The notes under the pieces were generated by a model. The model was not told the origin of the DNA, made no database searches, and was given only the letters and a program-made list of their open reading frames with translations. A program made the translations under genes and the position numbers. From JANNSW01 sp031431235 (lineage in GTDB: Bacteria; Pseudomonadota; Alphaproteobacteria; Rhizobiales; Hyphomicrobiaceae), in the NCBI GenBank assembly GCA_031431235.1, contig JANPDA010000054.1, forward strand, positions 1-14,415: a DNA stretch of 14,415 nucleotides. Direction: 5' to 3'. The stretch's first letter is position 1, and each line of letters begins with the position of its first letter. Positions 4,532 through 11,542 of the stretch are shown here, one piece after another.

Positions 4532-6256
4532 TCAGTGGCGAAAGTGCCGAAGGCCAGTGAAGACCATGGCGAGGCCACGCTCATCGGCCGCGGCAATGAC
4601 CTCGCTGTCCTTGAGTGATCCGCCGGGCTGGATAATCGCGGTTGCGCCAGCCTCGGCGGCTATGATCAGGCCGTCGGCGAAGGGAAAGAAGGCGTCGGAG
4701 GCAACGACAGAGCCCTTGGTCAGTGGCGCATCCAGGCCTGCAGCCGATGCGGCATCCTTCCCCTTGATGGCGGCGATGCGGGTCGAATCGATCCGGCTCA
4801 TCTGGCCGGCGCCGATGCCGACAGTCGCGCCATCGCGGGCAAAGACGATGGCGTTGGAGCGGACGTGCTTGGCGACCTTGAAGGCAAAGCGCAAGTCGGC
4901 GAGCTCGAGGCTGGTGGGAGCCCGTTTCGTCACTACCGTCAGCTCGCGTCCATCGATCGAGCCGCTGTCGCGCGATTGCGCGAGGAACCCGCCGCCGACA
5001 GCGCGAATGACGAGGCCGTCCGCGTCGGACGCGGGCAGGCCGCTCGTCAGCAGCAGCCGCAGATTGGGCTTGCTCGCCAGCACGGCGCGCGCTTCGGCGT
5101 CGGCGTCGGGCGCGACGATCACCTCGGTGAACACTTTCACGATCTCGCGCGCGGTCGCCCCGTCGAGCGGCTGGCTCAGCGCCACGATGCCACCGAAGGC
5201 ACTCACCGGATCGGTGCGCAGCGCCTTGCGGTAGGCTTCGAGCGGGCTCGCTCCGATGCCAGCGCCGCACGGGTTGGCGTGCTTGATGATGGCGACAGCG
5301 GTCTTGCCGGAGGCGAGCACGAAGGAAGTCTTGCCGGAGGCGAGCACGTTTGAATCCTTGCCGGAGGCGAGCGCGAAGGAAGCCTTGCCGGAGGCGAGCA
5401 CGAAGGAAGCGCTTTCGGAGCAGAGCTCCGCGATCAGCTCCAGCGCGGCATCGGTATCGGCGATGTTGTTGTAGCTCAGCTCCTTGCCCTGCACCTGGCG
5501 GGCGGTGGCGACGCCCGGGCCGCTCGCCCCCGTCGCATAGAGAGCCGCCCACTGGTGCGGGTTCTCACCATAGCGCAAGGTCTGGCGCAGCTGGCCGGAG
5601 ACGGTGATCCGGCGCGGCGTCCGCACGCCCTCCTGCTGCGCCAGCCAGCCCGCGATCGCCGCATCATAGGCAGCGGTTGCCCCATAGGCTTGGCGCGCCA
5701 GCGTGCGGCGGAAGGCGAGCGAGGTCGCGCCCGCGAGCCGGTCGAGCTCGGCGATCAGCTCGCCATAGTCGGCGGGATCGACCACGACGGCCACGCTCGC
5801 GTGGTTCTTGGCGGCGGCACGGATCATCGCCGGTCCGCCGATGTCGATCATCTCGATGCACTCGCCGAAGGGCTTGCCCGCCGCAACGGTCGACGCGAAC
5901 GGGTAGAGGTTGACGACCAGCAGGTCGATCGGCGCGATCCCGTGCGCGGCCATGGCGGCCTCGTGCGCCGGATCGCCGCGAACCGCGAGCAGGCCGCCAT
6001 GGACACGCGGGTGCAGCGTCTTCAGACGGCCATCCATCATCTCGGGAAAGCCAGTCAGATCGGCGACGTCCCGCACCGCGAGGCCCGCCGCGCGAAGTGC
6101 AGCAGCCGTACCCCCGGTCGACACCAGCTCGATGCCGTGGCGGTCGAGCGCGCGGGCGAGATCGACGAGGCCGCCCTTATCGGAAACCGATAGCAGCGCA
6201 CGCCGGATGACCGGCTGCGGGATGTCGCTCTGAAATGCTGTCGATAGGTGGCTCAT
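4532..6256 (-). CDS. purH: Bifunctional AICAR transformylase / IMP cyclohydrolase
   Basis: PurH catalyses the last two steps of de novo purine synthesis: formyl transfer from 10-formyl-THF to AICAR, then ring closure of FAICAR to IMP. The N-terminal MGS-like cyclohydrolase domain (about residues 18-200) shows SVSDKGG, STGGTA, FPEMMDGRLKTLHPRVHGG and IDIGGPAMIRAAAKNH. The transformylase domain shows LRYGENPHQ, QGKELSYNNIADTDAA, KHANPCG, DPVSAFGGIVA, SNAIVFARDG, IGAGQMSRID and the usual C-terminal RHFRH. At 574 residues it is longer than the usual roughly 510-540. The excess is largely a four-copy 9-residue repeat (consensus ASFVLASGK, residues 283-318) directly before TAVAIIKHANPCG. All catalytic motifs remain, so the enzyme should be functional. 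ATG 6256 has AAGGA 6-7 nt upstream. The heparinase-like gene ends 18 bp upstream, so the two form an operon. Confidence 0.95.
   Translation of the reverse strand: MSHLSTAFQSDIPQPVIRRALLSVSDKGGLVDLARALDRHGIELVSTGGTAAALRAAGLAVRDVADLTGFPEMMDGRLKTLHPRVHGGLLAVRGDPAHEAAMAAHGIAPIDLLVVNLYPFASTVAAGKPFGECIEMIDIGGPAMIRAAAKNHASVAVVVDPADYGELIAELDRLAGATSLAFRRTLARQAYGATAAYDAAIAGWLAQQEGVRTPRRITVSGQLRQTLRYGENPHQWAALYATGASGPGVATARQVQGKELSYNNIADTDAALELIAELCSESASFVLASGKASFALASGKDSNVLASGKTSFVLASGKTAVAIIKHANPCGAGIGASPLEAYRKALRTDPVSAFGGIVALSQPLDGATAREIVKVFTEVIVAPDADAEARAVLASKPNLRLLLTSGLPASDADGLVIRAVGGGFLAQSRDSGSIDGRELTVVTKRAPTSLELADLRFAFKVAKHVRSNAIVFARDGATVGIGAGQMSRIDSTRIAAIKGKDAASAAGLDAPLTKGSVVASDAFFPFADGLIIAAEAGATAIIQPGGSLKDSEVIAAADERGLAMVFTGLRHFRH
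5303..5410 (-). repeat. 27-bp tandem repeat (4 copies) in purH
   Basis: Four consecutive 27-bp units read on the minus strand as ASFVLASGK (5410-5384), ASFALASGK (5383-5357), DSNVLASGK (5356-5330) and TSFVLASGK (5329-5303). The core CTTGCCGGAGGCGAGC is identical in all units and only a few bases differ elsewhere, suggesting recent duplication. The array adds 36 residues in frame between the ADTDAALELIAEL helix and the AIIKHANPCG strand/motif of the AICAR transformylase domain. Confidence 0.95.
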
Positions 6257-6274
6257 CGAATTCCTTCCGGTGCG

Positions 6275-7945
6275 TCAAGTCTCGACCCGGTCGAGGCGCC
6301 AGCGGATCTCGCCACCCCCCGTCGCCACCATTCCGCGCAATACGATCTGGGCCGAGCGCATTGGACCCGAGATGCCAGCCAGATGGATGCTCTCCTCGAT
6401 GCCGAGCTCGGCTCCTGCCGCCGTCAGCCGCCAGCATTCGCCAGAAGGAATGGTGATTTCCGCGGTCGAGGGCTCCTGCCCGCGCTTCAGGCGCGCGGTC
6501 GGGAGCACGTGGAAGTGGATTGCGAACGGCATGCTTCGACCTGGCTTGGGCGAGCGCGCGTGCTCGATGATCTGATCGATCCCCTCGAGCCGGTCGCCTT
6601 GCGCGCCGAGCCGCAGGCTGCGCCGATGGATGGCACCAAAGCGCGCCACATAGCCATTGTGGCTGGCGACGAGCTCGATTGCCCCGTTGTCGTCGGAGTG
6701 GACCTCGGCGCCAACCTGGGTCGGCCCTTCGATGGCCGGACCGCCGCCCCAGTCGTCGCTCTGATGGCGCCGTTGGATCACGGAGGAGGAGGCGTTGTTG
6801 AGGACGAGCGTCGAATGCGCCGGCGTTCCCCGCGCATGCAGGCGCCAATCGTTGTGGGCATTGTTGGGCGCCCCGCAATTGACGATGACGGGATGGGCGC
6901 CCGAGCTCATCTCGAACGACAGGCAGCCTGCGAAGGCATTCGTCGATAGGACCTGGTCCGGCGGCGACCCGACATCGGCGACGAGAACCAGCTGGCGGCG
7001 CTGCATCCGCGCATAGCGGGAGATGAAAATGCCTTCATCGGGCTGGGGCAGCGATTCCTCGAAGGAGAGAACGGTGCCGAGCGCGTCCGGTATGCCTGCG
7101 CCCACGCCGTTGAAGCGGGCGAGTGTGCCATCGCCGAGCCGCATCCGGCGCACCATCGGCACCATCCGCCGCATGGCGTCGACGAGCCGCGGTGGTGGTA
7201 TGCGATCGCGCGCAATGAAGCACTGCTTCAAGGGGAGCAGATCGAGCAGCAGATCGACGAGCACCGAGGCATTGCGGCTGATGTGACCACCGTCAGCGAG
7301 GATCTGGCGGTCGATCTCGCGCTCGAAATCGGCAATCCGCTGATCGAGCGCTTTCTCCTCGCCCGAAAGGCACAATGTGGCGAGCATCACGGCCATCTGC
7401 ACCACGAGACGCGGCTGGCCATCCGGGGTCGCGCCCTCTGCTGCCACCAGATACCGCGTTTGACGCTCGAGGCTCGCGACGAACTCGTCATACTCGGTCT
7501 CGTTGGCCTCATCGATGACGATCGGGGCGTGGGCGAGCCAGGCGATGACCCGGCGGGCCGTGATGCGCGGGCTCCAGGCCGGGGCCTGCTGGGAGCGAAA
7601 TCGGTCGATCCAATCGAGCACCAGGTCGCGACCGAAGTCCTCGGCAAAGGGTGTGCCGGCCGCTCTCAGATCGCGCAGCCATTCGAAGCTGTGCAAGGCG
7701 GCCGTCCAGTCGGCCGTGGGCGGCCTCAAGTCGAAGGGCGAGATCTCGTCGATCGGCGCGGTCGCTCCACCCAGCCCCAGCGTGCCGGATGCGATCTCGC
7801 TCGCAAGACTCGGGTCGGCCGTGCGCAGGTCCTGGGGGATGATCAGCAGCTGGCGACCGCTGCGCGCCGGCCGCAGCCCGCCGGGAGCCCAATGCTCGAC
7901 CGCATCGAGGGTTGCCTGTCGCATCCTTTGCAGACGCTCGCGCAT
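6275..7945 (-). CDS. Heparinase II/III family protein
   Basis: This 556-residue protein resembles the alphaproteobacterial heparinase II/III-like proteins commonly encoded just before purH. The N-terminal half is alpha-helical, as in the alpha/alpha-toroid (WLRDLRAAG, ARRVIAWLAHAPIVIDEANE, ILADGGHISRNASVLVDLL). The C-terminal half is beta-rich and has the family pattern VNCGAPNN, HNDWRLHARGTPAHSTLVLN and then VIQRR. The family includes polysaccharide lyases, but substrate and activity for this subgroup are unproven; no signal peptide is seen, so it would stay cytoplasmic unless exported in another way. ATG 7945 has no clear Shine-Dalgarno, and Met8 (7924) is an alternative. It is transcribed divergently from hslV and followed by purH after 18 bp. 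Confidence 0.85.
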   Translation of the reverse strand: MRERLQRMRQATLDAVEHWAPGGLRPARSGRQLLIIPQDLRTADPSLASEIASGTLGLGGATAPIDEISPFDLRPPTADWTAALHSFEWLRDLRAAGTPFAEDFGRDLVLDWIDRFRSQQAPAWSPRITARRVIAWLAHAPIVIDEANETEYDEFVASLERQTRYLVAAEGATPDGQPRLVVQMAVMLATLCLSGEEKALDQRIADFEREIDRQILADGGHISRNASVLVDLLLDLLPLKQCFIARDRIPPPRLVDAMRRMVPMVRRMRLGDGTLARFNGVGAGIPDALGTVLSFEESLPQPDEGIFISRYARMQRRQLVLVADVGSPPDQVLSTNAFAGCLSFEMSSGAHPVIVNCGAPNNAHNDWRLHARGTPAHSTLVLNNASSSVIQRRHQSDDWGGGPAIEGPTQVGAEVHSDDNGAIELVASHNGYVARFGAIHRRSLRLGAQGDRLEGIDQIIEHARSPKPGRSMPFAIHFHVLPTARLKRGQEPSTAEITIPSGECWRLTAAGAELGIEESIHLAGISGPMRSAQIVLRGMVATGGGEIRWRLDRVET

Positions 7946-8147
7946 GGCTGTCGGCCGGTTCGGGGTTTGGAGAATCGCAGCAATGTTAGAGCCGAGCAGA
8001 GGATTTGGCTATTTTCAAGTAGGGAAGGCATGTTGTGCCAGCTGATGGGTGGCCCAGCCGCCGGCAGCCTTGACTCTGCCTTGGCTGATCCCGATATCGA
8101 ATGCTTTGGTGCGGGGGCGATCCCGGCCGCTCACGGGTGAGACCACG
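7946..8147. other. Divergent promoter region between heparinase-like gene and hslV
   Basis: These 202 bp separate two divergently transcribed units, so must contain promoters for both. A heat-shock-type promoter for hslV is visible (8069-8097, listed separately). For the leftward gene I see no convincing -35/-10 pair. Confidence 0.55.
8069..8097 (+). promoter_or_regulatory. Predicted sigma-32 (RpoH) heat-shock promoter of hslV
   Basis: CTTGACT (8069-8075) and CCCGATAT (8090-8097) are separated by 14 bp, 17 bp counted from CTTG. This matches the RpoH consensus (CTTGAAA, 11-16 bp, CCCCATnT) at most key positions, including the CTTG core and CCCGAT. A start about 7 bp downstream would give a leader of roughly 44 nt before the hslV ATG. 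hslVU belongs to the RpoH regulon in E. coli, so the location fits. The same bases could act as a weak sigma-70 promoter (TTGACT, 17 bp, GATATC). Confidence 0.6.
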
Positions 8148-8690
8148 ATGGCTCTCTGGCATGGCACGACGATCCTGACCGTCCGCAAGGGGGGGCGCGT
8201 GGTCGTCGCCGGCGACGGGCAGGTGAGCCTGGGGGCAACCGTGATCAAGGCCAACGCGAGAAAGGTGCGCACCCTCGGCAAGGGCCAGGTGATCGGCGGC
8301 TTCGCCGGCGCGACGGCGGATGCATTCACCCTGTTCGAGCGGCTCGAAGCCAAGCTCGACCAGTACCCGGACCAGCTGGTGCGGGCCTGCGTCGACCTCG
8401 CCAAGGACTGGCGGACCGACCGCTATCTGCGCCGGCTCGAAGCCATGATGCTGGTTGCCGACCGTCGCTCGAGCCTCGTGCTGACCGGCACCGGCGACGT
8501 GCTGGAGCCCGACGGGCATGTGATGGGGATCGGTTCGGGGGGCAACTACGCGCTCGCCGCCGCGCGGGCGCTCGTCGACATGGACCTCGACGCGGAGGCG
8601 ATTGCCCGCAAGGCGATGGACATCGCCGCCGACATCTGCGTCTACACCAACCGCAATCTCGTGGTCGAAAGCCTCGAGAGCGAGCGCTGA
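8148..8690 (+). CDS. hslV: ATP-dependent protease peptidase subunit HslV
   Basis: HslV is the proteasome-beta-like peptidase of the cytoplasmic HslUV (ClpQY) protease, active as a double hexamer capped by HslU. The sequence begins MALWHGTTILTVRKGGRVVV; the HG|T site means a six-residue propeptide is removed to expose catalytic Thr7, as in other alphaproteobacteria. Conserved segments include VAGDGQVSLGATVIK, VIGGFAGATADAFTLFERLE, LAKDWRTDRYLRRLEAMMLV, GIGSGGNYALAAARAL and DICVYTNRN. The 180-residue length is normal. The frame is open upstream to 8049, but ATG 8148 matches the family and has GGGTGAG about 8 nt before it. The gene is followed after 7 bp by a GNAT acetyltransferase and then hslU. 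A heat-shock promoter lies upstream. Confidence 0.96.
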   Translation: MALWHGTTILTVRKGGRVVVAGDGQVSLGATVIKANARKVRTLGKGQVIGGFAGATADAFTLFERLEAKLDQYPDQLVRACVDLAKDWRTDRYLRRLEAMMLVADRRSSLVLTGTGDVLEPDGHVMGIGSGGNYALAAARALVDMDLDAEAIARKAMDIAADICVYTNRNLVVESLESER

Positions 8691-8697
8691 CCGGGTC

Positions 8698-9192
8698 ATG
8701 ACGAGCGAAGCAACTCATACGTTCCGGCGGTTGGCGAGCGATGACATCGCGCTCGTCGAAGCCTGGCTGGCCGAGCGGCATGTGGCCAAGTGGTTCCGTG
8801 ATCATGGGGAGGTCGTCGCCGACGCCAGGGCCGACATCGGTGGGGCGGGCGGTCATCCGATGCTGATGCTGCTCGCCGGCGTGCCGGTCGGCTTTGTTGC
8901 GGCACGGCCGCTCACGGGCGCCGGCCCATCGGCCTGCCGGGTCGAGACGTATGGCACGATGGCGCTCACTTTTTTCATCGGCGTTACCGCCGCCCTCGGA
9001 GCTGGCCACGGAGCGCGCTTCGTTGGCCAACTCGCGGCGGGCCTGCTGGAGGCGGGTTGCCCGCGCGTGATCGCGTCCCCCGACGCGCGCAATATCTCGG
9101 CAATCGGCTGTCTCGGCCGCGCCAACTTCAAGCCGGCCGGCATGGTCGATCTGCCGCGCGGCCGCGGACTCAAAATGGCAAGGACAGAATGA
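8698..9192 (+). CDS. GNAT-family N-acetyltransferase (AacC6'-like, Acetyltransf_8 type)
   Basis: This 164-residue protein has the GNAT fold of the Acetyltransf_8 / aminoglycoside 6'-acetyltransferase-like group. It opens with FRRLASDDIALVEAWLAERHVAKWF, followed by the beta-hairpin VPVGFVAARPL, FFIGVTAALGAGHGARFVGQ (acetyl-CoA pyrophosphate loop near residues 99-106) and IASPDARNISAIGCLGRANF. The substrate is unknown: small-molecule amines, peptides or protein N-termini are all possible, and the aminoglycoside label is only by family. It begins 7 bp after hslV and overlaps hslU by 4 bp (ATGA), so it is made with the protease. From memory, an acetyltransferase gene at this place recurs in rhizobial relatives, which would suggest a link to protein quality control rather than drug resistance. 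Confidence 0.85.
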   Translation: MTSEATHTFRRLASDDIALVEAWLAERHVAKWFRDHGEVVADARADIGGAGGHPMLMLLAGVPVGFVAARPLTGAGPSACRVETYGTMALTFFIGVTAALGAGHGARFVGQLAAGLLEAGCPRVIASPDARNISAIGCLGRANFKPAGMVDLPRGRGLKMARTE

Positions 9193-10499
9193 CCAATTTC
9201 TCCCCGCGTGAGATCGTCTCCGAGCTCGACCGCTACATCATCGGCCAGCACGAGGCCAAACGCGCCGTCGCGATCGCACTGCGGAACCGCTGGCGTCGCC
9301 AGCAGCTCGGCGATGACCTGCGTGACGAGGTGCTGCCCAAGAACATCCTGATGATCGGCCCGACGGGCGTCGGCAAGACCGAGATCTCGCGCCGGTTGGC
9401 CAAGCTCGCCAACGCCCCGTTCCTGAAGGTGGAGGCGACCAAGTTCACCGAGGTCGGCTATGTCGGTCGCGACGTCGACCAGATCGTGCGCGATTTGATG
9501 GAGGCGGGCATCGGCCTCGTGAAGGAGGGCAAACGCAAGGAAGTGAAAGCCAAGGCCCATCTCGCGGCGGAAGAGCGGGTGGTCGACGCTCTCGTCGGTC
9601 AGAATGCGAAACCCGGCACACGTGACGAATGGCGCCGTCGGCTGCGCGCGGGCGAGGTCAACGACAAGGAGATCGACGTCCAGGTGGCCGATACCGGAGG
9701 TGGTCTGCCGACCTTCGAGATCCCCGGCATGCCGGGCGCACAGCTCGGCATGATCAACCTGAACGAGATGCTCGGCAAGGCCATGGGCGGCGCCCGCACC
9801 AAGACCCGGCGGATGGCGGTTGCCGATAGCTACGAGATCCTCATCCAGGAGGAATCCGACAAGCTGATCGACCAGGAGGGTATCGTCGAGGAGGCACTGC
9901 GGCTGGTCGAGAACAGCGGCATCGTTTTCATCGACGAGATCGACAAGATCTGCGCGCGCTCGGAGCGGATCGGCGCGGACGTCTCGCGCGAGGGCGTGCA
10001 GCGTGATCTCCTCCCGATCATCGAGGGCACCACCGTCGGCACCAAGTATGGTCCGGTGAAAACCGATCACATCCTCTTCATCGCGTCGGGCGCCTTCCAT
10101 GTGGCCAAACCCTCCGACCTGCTGCCCGAGCTGCAGGGGCGGCTGCCGATCCGGGTCGAGCTGAGGGCGCTCGGCAAGGATGATCTCCGCCGCATTCTGA
10201 CCGAGCCGGAGGCCAGCCTCATCAAGCAATATGTGGCGCTGCTCGCGACCGAAGGGGTGGAGCTGTCGTTCACCGTGGATGGGATCGATGCGATCGCCGA
10301 TATCGCGGTCGAGGTGAACGCAAGCGTCGAGAATATCGGCGCGCGGCGGCTCTCGACGGTGATGGAGCGCGTGCTCGACAAGGTGAGCTTCGATGCGACC
10401 GACCGCTCCGGCGAGCGTGAGGTCGTGGATGCAGCCTATGTGCAGGCCCATGTGGGCGACCTGGCGAAGAACACGGACCTGTCGCGGTTCATTCTGTGA
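9189..10499 (+). CDS. hslU: ATP-dependent protease ATPase subunit HslU
   Basis: HslU is the AAA+ unfoldase that recognises, unfolds and feeds proteins to HslV. The 436-residue product has Walker A GPTGVGKT (57-64), the pore loop GYVG (90-93), Walker B IVFIDEIDK (245-253), the sensor-1 region ILFIASGAFH, an arginine-bearing ELQGRLPIRVEL, and sensor-2 GARRL. The long helical insertion (I domain, about residues 110-230) is present. The C-terminal DLSRFIL is the tail that docks between HslV subunits and activates it, so the protein is complete. ATG 9189 overlaps the acetyltransferase stop (ATGA) and has AAGGA upstream. The gene ends 36 bp from the convergent nuclease gene; only a 10-bp palindrome (CCGGCGCCGG, 10524-10533) lies between. 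Confidence 0.97.
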   Translation: MTNFSPREIVSELDRYIIGQHEAKRAVAIALRNRWRRQQLGDDLRDEVLPKNILMIGPTGVGKTEISRRLAKLANAPFLKVEATKFTEVGYVGRDVDQIVRDLMEAGIGLVKEGKRKEVKAKAHLAAEERVVDALVGQNAKPGTRDEWRRRLRAGEVNDKEIDVQVADTGGGLPTFEIPGMPGAQLGMINLNEMLGKAMGGARTKTRRMAVADSYEILIQEESDKLIDQEGIVEEALRLVENSGIVFIDEIDKICARSERIGADVSREGVQRDLLPIIEGTTVGTKYGPVKTDHILFIASGAFHVAKPSDLLPELQGRLPIRVELRALGKDDLRRILTEPEASLIKQYVALLATEGVELSFTVDGIDAIADIAVEVNASVENIGARRLSTVMERVLDKVSFDATDRSGEREVVDAAYVQAHVGDLAKNTDLSRFIL

Positions 10500-10535
10500 G
10501 GCACATTGCCGAAGGAGCCCATGCCGGCGCCGGAA

Positions 10536-11540
10536 TCAACTGTCGAAGAGTGACTCTAAATCGGGCGCATCGAGCATGTGGTCGGTCCAGCGGTCGAGGG
10601 CCTCGTTGTCCGCTTTGAGCACGCGCTGACGGATTGTCCTCGGCAGGCGACCGAAACGCTGGGCAAGCAGCCGCAGGAGCAGCTCGGCCTTGCCTTCCGC
10701 CTTCCATTTCGCCTTGCCTTCCGCCTTCCCCTTGGCCATACCCTCGGCCTTGCCACGCTCGAGGGCCCGCTTCTCCAGCGCCTGCAGGACGCCCATGCTG
10801 TCACCTCCATGCTTTGCCGTGACGGCGTCGATCGCCTCGATCATACGTCTTTCGCCGACACCGACCGGGCTCATTTCAATATAGATGAGAAGCTCTCTGA
10901 TTTCCATGAGATCGAGCCGCAATACCTCGTCGAGCAGTACCTCGAGGCGCAACGGCAGGTCGGGCCGCAGGGCGTATTTCATGACCATCAGAAATGCCCT
11001 GAGACGCTGCTCGCCCGAGAGCTCGTCGTCCGAAATCGCGGCGAGGTCGACCAGTCCGTGCGTGAAATCTGGAACGGCGTGGTTCAGGGCCTCCGGCAGC
11101 GCGCCGAAGAGATTGCGGAAGGATCTCGAAACGCTCCACCCGCGCGGCCCCTGGTGGACGACGAGAGCTAGCACCGGCGGCAGCGGCAGTCCGTGCTTGT
11201 CGGCGATCCATTTCTCCCAGATCCGCACCTGGTAGCGCAGGAGCTGCAACGGCGTCAGCACATCGGATGCGCTCTTGTGCTCGAGCAGCAGGAAGGCGAG
11301 CACCTCGCGCTCGGCCCCGCCTTGGCTGCGAAGGCGCAGCCGGTAGAGAACGTCGGTATGGTACTGGCGCAGGCGGTCATCGACAAAGGAGCCCGGCATG
11401 AGCTCTGGCGGCGCCGGCGCCAGCAGATCGGAGATCTCGCGGGGCAGTTGCTCGCGCAGAAAGACATCGACCGTCCGCGCGTCGCCCATGAGCCGCTTGA
11501 AGAGCACGTCGTGCGGGCTCGCAGCCGGCTCCCGCGCCAT
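10536..11540 (-). CDS. Rpn family recombination-promoting nuclease / putative transposase
   Basis: This 334-residue protein of the Rpn/YhgA-like family (Transposase_31) belongs to the PD-(D/E)XK nuclease superfamily. E. coli Rpn proteins cut DNA and promote RecA-independent recombination, and some have been linked to phage defence. The N-terminal PHDVLFKRLMGD...VDVFLREQLP is a hallmark. The catalytic set is visible as D63 (YHTDVLYRL) and E87-x-K89 (FLLLEHKS), with the conserved LLRYQVRIWEKW helix after it. The C-terminus has a Lys/Glu/Gly-rich repeat stretch (GKAEGKAKWKAEGKAE) and a DUF4351-like tail (LLRLLAQRFGRLP...). ATG 11540 is preferred over in-frame starts up to 11615 because GGGAGGGGG lies about 6 nt upstream and the family begins here. 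The channel-fusion gene stops 2 bp upstream, implying translational coupling. It may act as a selfish or defence nuclease. Confidence 0.88.
   Translation of the reverse strand: MAREPAASPHDVLFKRLMGDARTVDVFLREQLPREISDLLAPAPPELMPGSFVDDRLRQYHTDVLYRLRLRSQGGAEREVLAFLLLEHKSASDVLTPLQLLRYQVRIWEKWIADKHGLPLPPVLALVVHQGPRGWSVSRSFRNLFGALPEALNHAVPDFTHGLVDLAAISDDELSGEQRLRAFLMVMKYALRPDLPLRLEVLLDEVLRLDLMEIRELLIYIEMSPVGVGERRMIEAIDAVTAKHGGDSMGVLQALEKRALERGKAEGMAKGKAEGKAKWKAEGKAELLLRLLAQRFGRLPRTIRQRVLKADNEALDRWTDHMLDAPDLESLFDS
10687..10729 (-). repeat. 24-bp tandem repeat in the nuclease gene tail
   Basis: GCCTTGCCTTCCGCCTTCC occurs at 10687-10705 and 10711-10729 (period 24 bp), with degenerate copies continuing to about 10755. 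On the minus strand it encodes the eight-residue units (G/W)KAEGKA(K/E), a charged, probably helical linker between the nuclease domain and the C-terminal tail. Such Lys/Glu repeats are common and length-variable in this nuclease family. Confidence 0.8.
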
Positions 11541-11542
11541 GT

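Noticed and set aside
5303..5410. CRISPR-like array
   Set aside because: Units are contiguous 27-bp tandem copies without spacers and are in frame within purH.
4581..5552. 323-codon minus-strand frame inside purH
   Set aside because: It is an out-of-frame reading of purH, and its repeated FLRARLRQG simply reflects the 27-bp repeat array.
8853..10451. 532-codon minus-strand frame antisense to hslU
   Set aside because: It is a long shadow of hslU; the composition (many His, Asp, Arg) is typical of antisense frames in GC-rich genes.
10524..10533. CCGGCGCCGG palindrome between hslU and the nuclease gene as a terminator
   Set aside because: A 10-bp palindrome with no loop and no T-tract is too short to support a terminator call.
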